Positions 25,863-36,096 are shown, counted from the stretch's first letter. The stretch: DNA of 64,000 nucleotides from Bacteroidota bacterium (GCA_013288945.1 JABDAZ010000002.1:1-64000), one strand, 5' to 3'. Translations and numbers: made by a program. The notes: generated by a model not told the origin, from the letters alone.

Positions 25863-27209
25863 TTGGATCCTCTGCTTAATGTTGGTTTTTTTGTTGATCG
25901 GTTATCGTTTTTTTTACTTGTTATTAATCCGCAGGCAACTACAGTTCTTGCAATCGGCATTCTCTTTTTATTAATAATTTCCTTCGTTGTTTCCGGTTCA
26001 GAAGTTGCATTTTTTTCACTCAGTTTTAAAGATATTAATATCTTAAAAACAAAGCACGATGTGTCGTGGAAACGCATTGCAAATTTATTAGAAGAACCAA
26101 AAACATTACTTGCATCATTAATAATTGCAAACACTTTTGTAAACGTTGCAATCATCATTCTCTCCAATTTTTTAATAGATCAGGTAACGCCGCTGCGCGA
26201 AAAAATATGGTTGGAATTTCCGGTAAAAGTTGTGTCAGTAACTTTTGTGCTCGTGCTATTTGGCGAAGTGATGCCGAAGATTTGGGCATCGCAAAATAAT
26301 CTGCAGTTTGCATATTATACATCAGGCGTTGTTGAAATTATCCATCTTCTTTTTAAAAGAGTAAGCAGTTGGATGATTGGCCAATCTGATGGTATTGAAA
26401 AATTTTTAGGAAGAAGAAAATCTGCAAAATATAATTTAGAAGAATTGGATCATGCCATTGACATGTCTACCAATAATGATGCGTCTGAAGAAGAAAAAAA
26501 TATATTGAAAGGCATTATAAAATTCGGCCACATAACGGTGAAACAGATTATGAAAACCAGGCTCGATGTAAATGGTATTGAATATGATATTTCTTTTGCT
26601 GATTTAAAAAAGAAAGTAGAAGAATTACATTATTCCCGCTTGCCGGTTTATAAAAATAGTTTGGATGAAATTATTGGAATGGTTCATACAAAAGATTTAA
26701 TCCCGTTTTTAAATGAACCGGATAATTTTGACTGGCACAAGTTATTAAGGCCACCATATTTTGTGCACGAACATAAACTGATTGAAGATTTATTAAAAGA
26801 ATTTCAAAGCAAGCGCACGCATTTTGCAATTGTGGTTGATGAATTTGGCGGCACAAATGGCATTGTAACGTTAGAAGATATTCTTGAAGAAATTATCGGC
26901 GATATAAAAGATGAATTTGATGATGAAGAAAACACCGACAAACAATCAGAAGATGGCAGCTATATGTTTGAAGGAAGAACGATGATTAATGATGTTTGCA
27001 AAACAATGAATTTGCCTGCAGATACTTTTGACCAGGTAAAAGGCGAAAGCGATTCTGTTGCAGGTTTAATACTTGAACTTGCAGGAGAAATCCCGAAAAT
27101 AAACGATGTAATTCCTTGCGGCGATTTTGAATTTACCATTGTTGATGCTGACAGCAGCCGTATAAAAAAAGTAAAAGTTGTGGTGAAAACAACACATGCC
27201 AAATCATAA
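25863..27209 (+). CDS. gldE: Gliding motility-associated protein GldE (CNNM/CBS/CorC-type membrane protein)
   Basis: A 448-residue protein with an N-terminal DUF21/CNNM membrane domain (about 28-190), paired CBS domains (about 205-335, MKTRLDVNGIEY and RTHFAIVVDEFGGTNGIVTLEDILEEIIG) and a C-terminal CorC/HlyC domain. In Flavobacterium johnsoniae gldE lies beside gldD, and it partially compensates for gldD defects. The protein resembles magnesium or cobalt transporters. The upstream frame is closed by TAA, so the start is the TTG at 25863. It lies 29 bases before gldD, likely one transcript. Confidence 0.9.
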   Translation: MDPLLNVGFFVDRLSFFLLVINPQATTVLAIGILFLLIISFVVSGSEVAFFSLSFKDINILKTKHDVSWKRIANLLEEPKTLLASLIIANTFVNVAIIILSNFLIDQVTPLREKIWLEFPVKVVSVTFVLVLFGEVMPKIWASQNNLQFAYYTSGVVEIIHLLFKRVSSWMIGQSDGIEKFLGRRKSAKYNLEELDHAIDMSTNNDASEEEKNILKGIIKFGHITVKQIMKTRLDVNGIEYDISFADLKKKVEELHYSRLPVYKNSLDEIIGMVHTKDLIPFLNEPDNFDWHKLLRPPYFVHEHKLIEDLLKEFQSKRTHFAIVVDEFGGTNGIVTLEDILEEIIGDIKDEFDDEENTDKQSEDGSYMFEGRTMINDVCKTMNLPADTFDQVKGESDSVAGLILELAGEIPKINDVIPCGDFEFTIVDADSSRIKKVKVVVKTTHAKS

Positions 27210-27238
27210 AATTTTTCTCATCAAAGAAAATAATTTAA

Positions 27239-27838
27239 GTGCTTAATAAAATATTTTTTGTTTCTTGTTGCTTTTTTATTTCCACCTTATTAATAGTTTC
27301 ATGCAACAGTGCGTACACGCCAAAGCCGCGTGGATACTATAAGATAGCGTTTCCGCAACATCAATACCAGCAATTTAACCAACCCGGTTTTCCTTATTCG
27401 TTTGAATATCCAACGTACGCAAATATTATTCGCGACACTACTTTTTTTGAAGACAAACCTGAAAATCCATATTGGATTAATATAGATTTTCCACGCTTTA
27501 ATGCGCGCATTTATATGAGCTATAAAGCAATTGGAAAAAACAGCTTCGACAAGCTGAAAGAAGATGCTTACAAAATGAGTTACAAGCATACGTACAAAGC
27601 AACTTCCATTGAAGACACTGCATTTAAAACGCCGCTTGGAGTGAGTGGGATATTTTTTACTGTTGGCGGAAATGCAGCGACTGCAAAACAATTTTTTGCA
27701 ACAGATTCTACAAGGCATTTTTTGCGCGGCGCTTTATATTTTGATACAGCGCCAAATGAAGATTCTCTCGGCATTGTAAATAATTTTTTGCAGGAAGATA
27801 TGAAGCACCTTATTAATACTTTGCAATGGAAAGATTAA
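27239..27838 (+). CDS. gldD: Gliding motility lipoprotein GldD
   Basis: A 199-residue lipoprotein with lipobox LLIVSC (C22) and the family signature YTPKPRGYYKIAFP. Other conserved stretches are FPYSFEYPTYA, FEDKPENPYWINI and the region ending AALYFD-like (LRGALYFDTAPN). GldD is essential for gliding and T9SS function in F. johnsoniae. A stop codon lies directly upstream in frame, so GTG at 27239 is the start. No other T9SS or gliding gene is in the window, so motility itself cannot be concluded. Confidence 0.9.
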   Translation: MLNKIFFVSCCFFISTLLIVSCNSAYTPKPRGYYKIAFPQHQYQQFNQPGFPYSFEYPTYANIIRDTTFFEDKPENPYWINIDFPRFNARIYMSYKAIGKNSFDKLKEDAYKMSYKHTYKATSIEDTAFKTPLGVSGIFFTVGGNAATAKQFFATDSTRHFLRGALYFDTAPNEDSLGIVNNFLQEDMKHLINTLQWKD

Positions 27839-27886
27839 TGAATAAAAACTTGTTCTGTTATCTTTGTAACTGAAAAAAAATAAATT

Positions 27887-28477
27887 TTGATAGCGATTGA
27901 TAATGTTTTGGTAAGTGATGATGTTGTTGAAAAACAATTTGTGTGCGACCTTAATAAATGCAAAGGCGGTTGCTGCGAAGATGGCGATGCAGGCGCACCT
28001 TTGGAAAAAGATGAACTTGAAATTTTGAATGAAATTTATGAAGTTGTAAAACCTTATCTCACCAAAGAAGGCATTAAAGAAATTGAAACACGCGGCCGTT
28101 ACAATTATGATCGCGAGTATGGATGGGTAACGCCAACTATTAATGGAAGCATGTGTGCGTACGGCTTGCGCGATAAAAATGGAATTATAAAATGTGGAAT
28201 TGAACAAGCATATTATGATGGAAAAATAAGTTGGAAAAAACCAATCAGTTGCCATTTGTATCCGATACGCGTTAAGAAATCGAAAGAATATGAAATGCTG
28301 AATTATGAACCACGTGAAGATATGTGCAACCCGGCATGCGTGCTTGGCGAAAAATTGAAAGTGCCCACTTATGTTTTTTTAAAAGAACCATTAATAAGAA
28401 AATACGGCGAAGATTTTTATGGAGTTTTAGAACAGGTTGCACAACAATATTTCGATGCACAAAAAACTAAAAGCTGA
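27887..28477 (+). CDS. DUF3109 family cysteine-rich protein
   Basis: A 196-residue soluble protein of the DUF3109 family, whose function is unknown. The visible signature is KQFVCDLNKCKGGCCEDGDAG near the N-terminus, then ISCHLYPIRV and a CNPACVLGEKL cluster. The eight or so conserved cysteines suggest metal or iron-sulfur binding, as in other YkgJ-like families. The frame is closed by TAA just upstream, so the start is the TTG at 27887. It follows gldD after 48 bases. Its last codons directly precede a dispersed repeat. Confidence 0.85.
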   Translation: MIAIDNVLVSDDVVEKQFVCDLNKCKGGCCEDGDAGAPLEKDELEILNEIYEVVKPYLTKEGIKEIETRGRYNYDREYGWVTPTINGSMCAYGLRDKNGIIKCGIEQAYYDGKISWKKPISCHLYPIRVKKSKEYEMLNYEPREDMCNPACVLGEKLKVPTYVFLKEPLIRKYGEDFYGVLEQVAQQYFDAQKTKS

Positions 28478-28528
28478 AGTGTGCGACGCAACGATGATGA
28501 ATAAAGATGAAATGCCGGTTACAAAAAA
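28478..28528 (+). repeat. Dispersed GCGACGCAAC element, copy 4
   Basis: GTGCGACGCAACGATG at 28481-28496 is followed by TGCCGGTTACAAAAAAATTT. Only three bases separate it from the DUF3109 stop codon, and the core ends 65 bases before the lutB start in the same orientation. Confidence 0.75.
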
Positions 28529-28561
28529 ATTTCTGAAAAATTTATTAATACGATTTTATTA

Positions 28562-29941
28562 ATGAGCAATACATCTTCCATATTTGATATTAAGAGCGCT
28601 GATAAAGCTGCGGATTTAGAACACCGGCGCAAAATCAATTTTAATATTGCAAAATACAATGCGGTTGTGCCTGCTGGCAAAAAACAATTTGACAATATTA
28701 ACCTCGCGCGCGAACGTGCAAAAAATATAAAATGGAAAGCGATTGAAACGCTTGATACGCAACTTGAACAATTTGAAGCAGCATTAACAAAGCGCGGCGG
28801 AAAAGTTATTTGGGCCGAAAATGCACAGGAAGCGCTGGATGAAATATTAATGATTTGTAAAGAAAAAAATTGCCGCTCCATTGTGAAAAGTAAAAGCATG
28901 GTGACGGAAGAAATTAAGCTAAATGATTTTTTAGAAAAGAATAATATTGAAAGTGTAGAAACCGATTTGGGTGAATATATTCAGCAGCTTGATGGTGAAG
29001 CGCCTTATCATATTGTGACGCCCGCAATGCATAAAAGCAAAGAAGATGTTGCGAAATTGTTTCATGAAAAATTAGGTACACCAATTGATCTTACACCTGA
29101 AGAACTCACTTTGGTTGCGCGCGAAAAATTGCGCAAAAAATATGTAGAAGCAGAGATCGGAATTACCGGCGCAAATTTTATAATCTCAGATATCGGCGCA
29201 ATCGCTGTTACAGAAAATGAAGGCAATGGAAGATTGAGTTGCTCATTTCCAAAAACACATATTGTAATTGTTGGCATTGAAAAAGTAATTCCATCATTAA
29301 CCGATTTAGCGTTGTTCTGGCCGTTGCTTGCAACTTATGGAACGGGGCAACAGATTACAGTTTATAATACAATCGTAACTGGCCCGAAACAAAATAATGA
29401 GGTTGATGGACCGGAAGAAATGTATGTGATTTTGCTCGATAATGGAAGAACGAATATTCTTGCTAATGAAAAATCGCGCGAGAGTTTGTATTGCATTCGT
29501 TGTGGTGCTTGTTTAAATGCTTGCCCGGTTTATAAAAATATTGGCGGCCATAGTTATGGCACAACATACAGTGGCCCGATTGGCGCGGTTATTACGCCGC
29601 ACCTGAAGCAAATGGATGAATGGAAACATCTAAGTTATGCGTCATCGCTTTGCGGAAATTGCACAGAAGTTTGCGCAGTAAAAATAAATTTGCATGAATT
29701 GTTATTGGATAATCGCCATGAAGCAGTGATAGAAGGAAATCCATCTTGGAGTGAAAAAATTGCATGGAAAGTTTGGAAGCAAGCAAGCTTGAAAAGAAAT
29801 TTAATGAACATGGGAAATAAAAAAATGAAGGACTGGATGGTGAATAAAGTTTTTAAAGCATGGACAGCACATCGTGCGGATTTGGATTTTAGCCAAAAAA
29901 CATTCAACCAGCAATGGAAAGAAAAACATGGTGAAAAATAA
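28562..29941 (+). CDS. lutB: LutB/LldF-type iron-sulfur protein of L-lactate oxidation
   Basis: A 459-residue protein of the LutB family, which in Bacillus works with LutA and LutC to oxidise L-lactate to pyruvate. The LUD domain occupies about 60-290. Two [4Fe-4S] motifs follow: C311, C314, C317, C321 (CIRCGACLNACP) and C364, C367, C371 (CGNCTEVCAV). The ATG sits in a TTATTAATG context. No lutA is adjacent; a LutC-like protein is at 49.2 kb. The first 55 residues before the LUD domain are normal for the family. Electron acceptor unknown. Confidence 0.9.
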   Translation: MSNTSSIFDIKSADKAADLEHRRKINFNIAKYNAVVPAGKKQFDNINLARERAKNIKWKAIETLDTQLEQFEAALTKRGGKVIWAENAQEALDEILMICKEKNCRSIVKSKSMVTEEIKLNDFLEKNNIESVETDLGEYIQQLDGEAPYHIVTPAMHKSKEDVAKLFHEKLGTPIDLTPEELTLVAREKLRKKYVEAEIGITGANFIISDIGAIAVTENEGNGRLSCSFPKTHIVIVGIEKVIPSLTDLALFWPLLATYGTGQQITVYNTIVTGPKQNNEVDGPEEMYVILLDNGRTNILANEKSRESLYCIRCGACLNACPVYKNIGGHSYGTTYSGPIGAVITPHLKQMDEWKHLSYASSLCGNCTEVCAVKINLHELLLDNRHEAVIEGNPSWSEKIAWKVWKQASLKRNLMNMGNKKMKDWMVNKVFKAWTAHRADLDFSQKTFNQQWKEKHGEK

Positions 29942-29968
29942 AAATAAAATCATTTGTCGTAATTTATC

Positions 29969-29994
29969 AGCCGGTTAACCAACCGGTTTTTTTG
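29969..29994 (+). terminator. Terminator of lutB
   Basis: CCGGTT and AACCGG form a short stem around AACC, followed by a T7 run. It lies 29 bases beyond the lutB stop codon and just before the next start codon. Confidence 0.7.
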
Positions 29995-30011
29995 TTGACA
30001 GATTTTTATTA

Positions 30012-31322
30012 ATGATTTTATACAGCACACATATTACTCCGCGGCTTCAATACATTGTTGATTTTTTCAGCAAAGAATTATTTGAAAAACCAATTGAAAT
30101 TATAACCGACAAAGAAAAATTTATTAATAGCAATGAACCTAAAATAAATTATTCTGATCTTGAATTTAATGAGCACGAATTTTTTATTCATAATACATCA
30201 ATACTTTTTGAAAATACAATAAGGCGTTATGAAATTGATTGCTTCGAATTAAATTATCACAAAGCATTTTTTCAAACCAACGGAGATTTTTCATTTGATA
30301 TTTTTGCCGCTTCATTTTATTTATTAAGCCGGTATGAAGAATATTTGCCGCATACAAAAGACGAATATGGAAGATATCCGCACGCGGCTGCAATTGCGTA
30401 CCAGCAAGGCTTTCTGCAAACACCATTAATAAATATCTGGATTAATGATTTTAAAAAATCATTGCAAAAAAAATTTCCTGAAATTATTTTCCGATATCAT
30501 TCTTTCCAATTTATCCCAACGTATGATATTGATATCGCTTATTCTTATTTGCACAAAGGCTGGAAAAGAAATATTGGCGCATTAATAAAATCTTTATTGC
30601 ACGGAAAATTTTCTCAAATTATTGAACGATTAAAAGTGCTTCGAGGAAAGAAAACAGATCCGTTTGATTCTTACGAATGGCTCGATTCCTTGCATTTATA
30701 TTGCCGTGTAAAAGCAATGTATTTTTTTCTTGTTGCGCGCGAACAAAAAGGTTACGACAAAAATATTTCACCCGAAAAAAAAGCCCTTCAGGATTTAATT
30801 CAATATCATTCTTCCGGTTATAATATTGGCGTTCATCCATCGTGGCAAAGTGGCGATGATGAAAAAATATTGAAAGAAGAAATTGAATGGTTAAATATTA
30901 TCAGCGATAAAAAAATTATTAATAGCCGCCAACATTATATACGGATGAATTTGCCGGAGACTTACAGACAACTTATTAATGCCGGCATTGAAAAAGATTT
31001 TTCGATGGGATATGGCAGCATCAACGGTTTCAGGGCTTCTGTTGCTTCTTCTTTTTTTTGGTTTGATTTAGAAAAGAATGAACAAACTCTTTTAGAAATT
31101 TTTCCATTTTGTTTTATGGATGCTAATTCTTTTTATGAACAAAAGTTCACCGCGCAACAAGCGATGGATGAATTGCTGCATTATTATCGCGCAATAAAAA
31201 AGATAAATGGATTAATGATTACGATTTGGCATAACCAATTTCTCGGCACCAATTTTCATTTTGCAGGATGGAAAGAAGTGTATGAAATTTTTTTAAAAGA
31301 AGAAGTGTATTGGGATATGTAA
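30012..31322 (+). CDS. Polysaccharide deacetylase family protein (DUF7033-type)
   Basis: A 436-residue protein of the kind annotated as polysaccharide deacetylase in Bacteroidota. An N-terminal domain (about 1-165, with ASFYLLSRYEEYL) precedes the NodB-like part. The first NodB motif is PTYDIDIAY (D172, D174), and GVHPSW around residue 288 supplies the histidine motif. There is no signal peptide, so it may act in the cytoplasm on lipid-linked or nucleotide-linked glycans, which is inference. ATG 30012 lies in another TTATTAATG context. It ends convergent with purH. Confidence 0.75.
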   Translation: MILYSTHITPRLQYIVDFFSKELFEKPIEIITDKEKFINSNEPKINYSDLEFNEHEFFIHNTSILFENTIRRYEIDCFELNYHKAFFQTNGDFSFDIFAASFYLLSRYEEYLPHTKDEYGRYPHAAAIAYQQGFLQTPLINIWINDFKKSLQKKFPEIIFRYHSFQFIPTYDIDIAYSYLHKGWKRNIGALIKSLLHGKFSQIIERLKVLRGKKTDPFDSYEWLDSLHLYCRVKAMYFFLVAREQKGYDKNISPEKKALQDLIQYHSSGYNIGVHPSWQSGDDEKILKEEIEWLNIISDKKIINSRQHYIRMNLPETYRQLINAGIEKDFSMGYGSINGFRASVASSFFWFDLEKNEQTLLEIFPFCFMDANSFYEQKFTAQQAMDELLHYYRAIKKINGLMITIWHNQFLGTNFHFAGWKEVYEIFLKEEVYWDM

Positions 31323-31349
31323 ATTAATTTTCAGTTTAATAAAATTAAT

Positions 31350-31395
31350 ACCAGCATTGGTTTTCATGGCATCATCGTTGCGTCGCAATCCTTTC
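31350..31395 (-). repeat. Dispersed GCGACGCAAC element, copy 5
   Basis: On the minus strand: ATTGCGACGCAACGATGATG, followed about 15 bases later by AATGCTGGTATT, a variant of the TGCYGGTTACA block. Here the core is a longer odd palindrome, TTGCGACGCAA. It lies between convergent genes. Confidence 0.65.
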
Positions 31396-31487
31396 ATCTT
31401 CAGATTATAAATTGAGCTATGATTTTAGAATAAACTCAAAAAAATATTTTTCATTCCTTCTTAAAAATCACAGCTAACACTTCACTG

Positions 31488-33014
31488 TTAATGTTTAAAA
31501 TGCCGCATTCCCGTAATCACCATTGCTAATTTATTTTGCACGCAATATTCAATAGAATCCTTGTCGCGTATAGATCCGCCGGGTTGTATAAAAACTTCAA
31601 TGCCTTCTGCATGCGCAATTTGCACACAATCATTAAACGGAAAAAACGCATCTGATGCAAGCACTGCGCCATGTAAATCAAACTTAAATTGATTTGCTTT
31701 TTCAATGGCTTGCCTTAATGAATCAATGCGGCTTGTTTGTCCGCAACCTTTGCCAATAAGCTGTTTATTTTTTATTAATGCAATCGCATTCGATTTTAAA
31801 TGTTTGCAAACAAGGTTCGCAAATTTTAAATTTTCTTTTTCATTATCAGTTGTTTCACGTCCGCCGGCTTCTTTCCATTCACTATAATTTCCTTCATCAT
31901 TCTGCTGAATTAAAACGCCGTTTAATAAAGATTTATATTGTTGTTTATTAATAAAATTATTTTTCTGTTGTAACAAAATTCTGTTCTTTTTCGATTTTAA
32001 AATTTCCAATGCATCCGCATCAAAAGCAGGCGCAATCAGCACTTCAAAGAAAATTTCACTGATAGCTTCAGCCGTAATTTTATCAATTGGTGCATTACAA
32101 ACCAGCACGCCGCCAAATGCACTTTCAGGATCGCCGGCCAATGCATTGTCCCAAGCTTCTTTCAAAGTTTTGCGCGAAGCAATACCGCAAACATTTGTAT
32201 GTTTTATAATTGCAAAAACAGTTTCATTGTTTTCTGCAACTTTAAATTCATTAATCAATTGCACGGCGGCATCCACATCAACAATATTATTATACGATAA
32301 TTCTTTTCCATTCAACTGATCAAAAATTTCATCAAGCTTTCCATAAAAACTCGCTGACTGGTGCGGGTTTTCACCATAGCGCAATGATTTTGGATCAGGA
32401 ACAGATTCTAAAAAATAATCTGCATTTGTTGGATTAAAATATTTGGCAATCGCAACATCATAATGCGCACAAACTTCAAATGCTTTTGCAGCAAGCAAAC
32501 GTCTTTGCTCTAAAGTAGTTTCACCATTTTGTTCGTTCAATAAATCTTCTAAAAAACTGTATTCATCTTTTGATCCAACAACCACAACGTATTTATGATT
32601 TTTTGCTGCCCCGCGAATCATTGATGGTCCGCCCACATCTATCTTTTCAATAATCGCCGCATCATCATTTGTTGATGCAACTGTTTCTTCAAACGGATAT
32701 AAATCAACAATCACTAAATCAATTTCCGGGATTTTATATTGAGCCATTTCCTGCACATCAGTTTCATTTTCACGCCTTGCCAAAATGCCGCCAAACACAG
32801 ACGGGTGCAGCGTTTTAACCCTTCCGCCCAAGATAGATGGATAAGTGGTTAATGACTCAACAGCAATACAAGGAACGCCTAATGTCTCAATAAATTTTTG
32901 TGTGCCGCCGGTTGAATAAATAGTTATACCGAGGCTGTGTAATTTTTTTACAATACTATCTAAACCATCTTTATAAAAAACGGAAATGAGGGCTGATTGA
33001 ATTTTTTTTGTCAT
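31488..33014 (-). CDS. purH: Bifunctional AICAR formyltransferase/IMP cyclohydrolase
   Basis: A 508-residue enzyme for the last two steps of purine synthesis, from AICAR to IMP. The N-terminal IMP cyclohydrolase domain (1-140) starts with KIQSALISVFYKDGLDSIVK and has the GGTQKF and ILGGRVKTLHP motifs. The C-terminal AICAR transformylase contains LRYGENPHQSASFYG and SDAFFPFNDCV. The length is normal (about 510-530). No other purine gene is nearby. It starts at ATG 33014, 32 bases downstream of comEC on the same strand, so the two may share a transcript. Confidence 0.96.
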   Translation of the reverse strand: MTKKIQSALISVFYKDGLDSIVKKLHSLGITIYSTGGTQKFIETLGVPCIAVESLTTYPSILGGRVKTLHPSVFGGILARRENETDVQEMAQYKIPEIDLVIVDLYPFEETVASTNDDAAIIEKIDVGGPSMIRGAAKNHKYVVVVGSKDEYSFLEDLLNEQNGETTLEQRRLLAAKAFEVCAHYDVAIAKYFNPTNADYFLESVPDPKSLRYGENPHQSASFYGKLDEIFDQLNGKELSYNNIVDVDAAVQLINEFKVAENNETVFAIIKHTNVCGIASRKTLKEAWDNALAGDPESAFGGVLVCNAPIDKITAEAISEIFFEVLIAPAFDADALEILKSKKNRILLQQKNNFINKQQYKSLLNGVLIQQNDEGNYSEWKEAGGRETTDNEKENLKFANLVCKHLKSNAIALIKNKQLIGKGCGQTSRIDSLRQAIEKANQFKFDLHGAVLASDAFFPFNDCVQIAHAEGIEVFIQPGGSIRDKDSIEYCVQNKLAMVITGMRHFKH

Positions 33015-33046
33015 GATTAATTTTCTTGAAGAGCCGCAAAACTACA

Positions 33047-35140
33047 TCAATCCACATTCATCACAAAAGCACCTTTATCAACAACGGAATAAGAGGAAAG
33101 ATGGAGTTGTTCACATTCCTGTTTCCACTTATTAATTTTCCATGCGGCATTTGATGCATCAAAAATAAATTGGTTGCAGTTGAAAACTGTACTAAGATTT
33201 GAAATTTTTAAAGAAGGATTTTTAGACACTATAATAACATCAACATTTATTTTTATTAATGATGGAACAAATGAAATGGCTTGATCTATTATTAATATTT
33301 TTTTGTTGTTGAATAGAAAAATATTGTTTCCATGCAATAGTGAACAAACTTGATTTGATGAAGAAACACGTTTATTAATACGCGAAGGTTTTAAATGAAA
33401 ATTTTGTAAGAAGCCATCGTTATATAAAATGCTGTCGCCTTTGAATAAAAAATTATTTCCGCTTATAAAATCAATCGCTCCATGTTGCGGAATATTGTAA
33501 ACAATCATTTGTTTTTGTTGTGATGATTGCCAGAAAGAAAAACTTCTTACCATAAAAAAACACAACAAACTTATTAATGCAATGTGAAATGCATTTTTGT
33601 TTTTGAAAAACAAAAACGCTGAAAAGTAGGCTATCACTGCGTATAATAAGATTACTTGGAAAATATTAATAGATAAATTATTCCATAATGAAAATGGAAT
33701 GGTTTGCATGTGTTCAATAAAACTGTTCATCAACCAGATCAACCACGATAAAATTGCACCCAAAAATTTTGCGATTATTGGAATAAAAGAAATGCTCAAT
33801 AATATTAATTCACCAAATAAAATAATGCTGGAAAGCGGAACTGCAACAAGGTTTGTAAGCAAAAAATAATTTGGAAACTGGTGGAAATAATAGATACTGA
33901 TTGGTGTTGTGAGTATTTGCGCAGCAATGCTGATTGCAATAAGTTCCCAAATAAAATCAAGTATTTTATTTTGAATATAAAACCAGTTATAAATTGGTTT
34001 CATAAAAATTACAATACTTAAAACAGCCCCGTAAGAAAGTTGAAAGCCTACATCCCACAGCCAGAAAGGATTGTAGCACAATAATAAAAATGCTGATGCC
34101 GCCAAATTGTTATAGATAGAACTTTGTTTTGAAAAACTTTCACCAATAACAATGCACGTAAGCATAACCGCAGCACGCAACACAGATGGCGATGCGCCAG
34201 ACATTACGCTGAATAACCACAATGTGATAATGATGGAAACAGGTTTAAATAATTTTACAAACCTTAATTTTTTAAACGGTTTAAAAAGCAGCAATAAAAA
34301 ACCATAAATCAATGCAAGCTGCATTCCTGAAATGGCGATGATATGTACAACGCCAGTGTTTGCATATGACTGCACCAAATTTTTATCTAAGTCATCTTTA
34401 TAACCTATTAATAAAGCTTCTGCAAGCCCGGATTCTTTTGAGCCATTAATATATTTGTGAAGTAGGTTTACTGTTTTTGCACGTATCGTAAACAATAGTT
34501 TTTTTAATGCATTTTCATTTGTATTTGGCAACAAAACAAACTCATTTCGTTTTAAAAAAACTTGCTGATAGATTCCCTGAAACGCGCAGTAGCGTTGATA
34601 ATCGAACGCACCGGGATTGCCAGAATTTTTTATTAATGCGAGGGATTTTTTAAAAATAATTTGTGAACCATAATCAAGTTGCGGCAATAAACTATCTTTT
34701 TGAAAATAAATAAAAACTGAACCTTCAACATTATTTACAGAATCATTAATAACAACAGCATTAACTGTTGAAAGCGCTTTGAAAGATTTTTCTTTTTCTG
34801 ACAATGGTTCTTCCAAAGTTGCTATTATATAGCCTTCATCTGTATAATAATTATTAATAAATTTTTTGTGGTGCGAAATATCCTGGTAGTAAGTAAGCAA
34901 TACGCCAGTAAAAAATAATAATGCATTCAGCGAAAAACCATTCAGCCAATATAATTTGAATTGAATAAAAGGTTTACTGAATTGAAAACCCAATAATAAA
35001 ATGATAATAGCAGTTGAAATAATCCAACTGATATTTATTGGCACACGTAAATTCCATTGCACAATAATGCCAAGCATTAATGGAATTATCAAACGCAGAA
35101 AAGGCGCTTCTTTCCAAACAGGAACCGGTTTAAAGGTCAT
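33047..35140 (-). CDS. comEC: ComEC/Rec2-family DNA internalisation-related membrane protein
   Basis: A 697-residue polytopic membrane protein. It has an N-terminal DUF4131-like region (about 20-195) and the competence domain with HIIAISGMQLAL at 266-277 followed by several helices. The family forms the channel for single-stranded DNA uptake. The C-terminus beyond about 560 has only a degraded version of the metallo-beta-lactamase domain: no HxHxDH motif is visible, as in many Bacteroidota copies. Together with comF and radA, uptake capacity is plausible but not shown. Confidence 0.88.
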   Translation of the reverse strand: MTFKPVPVWKEAPFLRLIIPLMLGIIVQWNLRVPINISWIISTAIIILLLGFQFSKPFIQFKLYWLNGFSLNALLFFTGVLLTYYQDISHHKKFINNYYTDEGYIIATLEEPLSEKEKSFKALSTVNAVVINDSVNNVEGSVFIYFQKDSLLPQLDYGSQIIFKKSLALIKNSGNPGAFDYQRYCAFQGIYQQVFLKRNEFVLLPNTNENALKKLLFTIRAKTVNLLHKYINGSKESGLAEALLIGYKDDLDKNLVQSYANTGVVHIIAISGMQLALIYGFLLLLFKPFKKLRFVKLFKPVSIIITLWLFSVMSGASPSVLRAAVMLTCIVIGESFSKQSSIYNNLAASAFLLLCYNPFWLWDVGFQLSYGAVLSIVIFMKPIYNWFYIQNKILDFIWELIAISIAAQILTTPISIYYFHQFPNYFLLTNLVAVPLSSIILFGELILLSISFIPIIAKFLGAILSWLIWLMNSFIEHMQTIPFSLWNNLSINIFQVILLYAVIAYFSAFLFFKNKNAFHIALISLLCFFMVRSFSFWQSSQQKQMIVYNIPQHGAIDFISGNNFLFKGDSILYNDGFLQNFHLKPSRINKRVSSSNQVCSLLHGNNIFLFNNKKILIIDQAISFVPSLIKINVDVIIVSKNPSLKISNLSTVFNCNQFIFDASNAAWKINKWKQECEQLHLSSYSVVDKGAFVMNVD

Positions 35141-35625
35141 GCAAGAAAGTTAGGAAAAATTGTACTACTTATTGCCTTTTCAAATTATTATTACGCGCAG
35201 CAAACTGCCTTAAGCAATTTGCCTGGATAAGAATAATGGACGCTGTTAATGGAAAAAAAAATTGTAATTTATGGAAAGAGCCGAAACCGTTAGAGGTTGT
35301 GATAAGAGTTTGCGCACAAGTTCAAATAAATGTAACAGATTAGATATTTTTTAGCCCGAAAACGATCACAGTTTTTGACATTATTTATACAGGTGAAATG
35401 ATGTGTTTTTTCACATAAATATTTATGCATTTAGACGCCTTTTTTAAATTAAACGTCACGCATTCTCTTCTCGATTCTTCACAAATATTACTGATCTTCT
35501 TTATTTTATAAATATTATATATCTGTAATTAATTGATTAACATTTTTTTATAGTATTAATTATCGGTGCATGCAAATTATTTTCACTGAGTTAATTATTT
35601 AAAAAACTCTTTAAAAACAAATGCA
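35141..35625. other. Intergenic region between divergent comEC and the 156-residue gene
   Basis: These 485 bases hold no convincing gene. The half near 35626 is very AT-rich and probably contains promoters in both directions. A TTGACA at about 35375 and TATACA near 35386 are too close together to be a sigma-70 promoter and are not the Bacteroidota consensus. Confidence 0.4.
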
Positions 35626-36096
35626 ATGAATACTATTCAAAAAAAAGCACTATCTGTCGGTAAATACGTAAATTCCGAACACGTTGATTCTATTATCAGA
35701 ACTTACAAAAAAGAAAAATGGCTGCATAATTCAAAGCGCCTCGGAAAGCCGGACTCTTTAAGTGTGTGGTATAGCGTTGAAGAATTGGAATGTTTTATTG
35801 CAAACAGCAAAAAAAATGGAGCTGACGGCATTAAACTTTCCTTTGCTGCATATCCTGAAAATCATGCACCCCTTCCGGAATATGAAGGATTGCAAACAAT
35901 TGTTTTGGTAGCCACCAAAAAGAAGAAATCGGCAAATGGAATTTCTGACAAAAATATTTATGTTACAAAAAATGGCTCAACAGAAATCCTTGCATACAAT
36001 GCAGGCAAATTATGCCCGCCTTATTGCGCCGCAGATTTTACCGAAATTGGAGTAACACTAATTGATAAAGGCGAAGATGGATTAGCTGTTATTTAA
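35626..36096 (+). CDS. Conserved hypothetical protein of 156 residues
   Basis: A soluble protein with no signal peptide or membrane segment, starting MNTIQKKALSVGKYVNSEHV. Its middle (DSLSVWYSVEELECFIANSK) looks like a globular helix-strand unit, and a short Cys-Pro-Pro-Tyr-Cys motif (KLCPPYCAAD) near the C-terminus could bind metal or form a disulfide. It ends in a strong terminator, so it is monocistronic. I do not recognise the family. The product looks Bacteroidota-specific; this is impression only. Confidence 0.65.
   Translation: MNTIQKKALSVGKYVNSEHVDSIIRTYKKEKWLHNSKRLGKPDSLSVWYSVEELECFIANSKKNGADGIKLSFAAYPENHAPLPEYEGLQTIVLVATKKKKSANGISDKNIYVTKNGSTEILAYNAGKLCPPYCAADFTEIGVTLIDKGEDGLAVI

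Noticed and set aside
35375-35391. Sigma-70-like promoter (TTGACA and TATACA)
   Set aside because: The spacer is about five bases; a real promoter needs about 17, and the phylum uses a different consensus.
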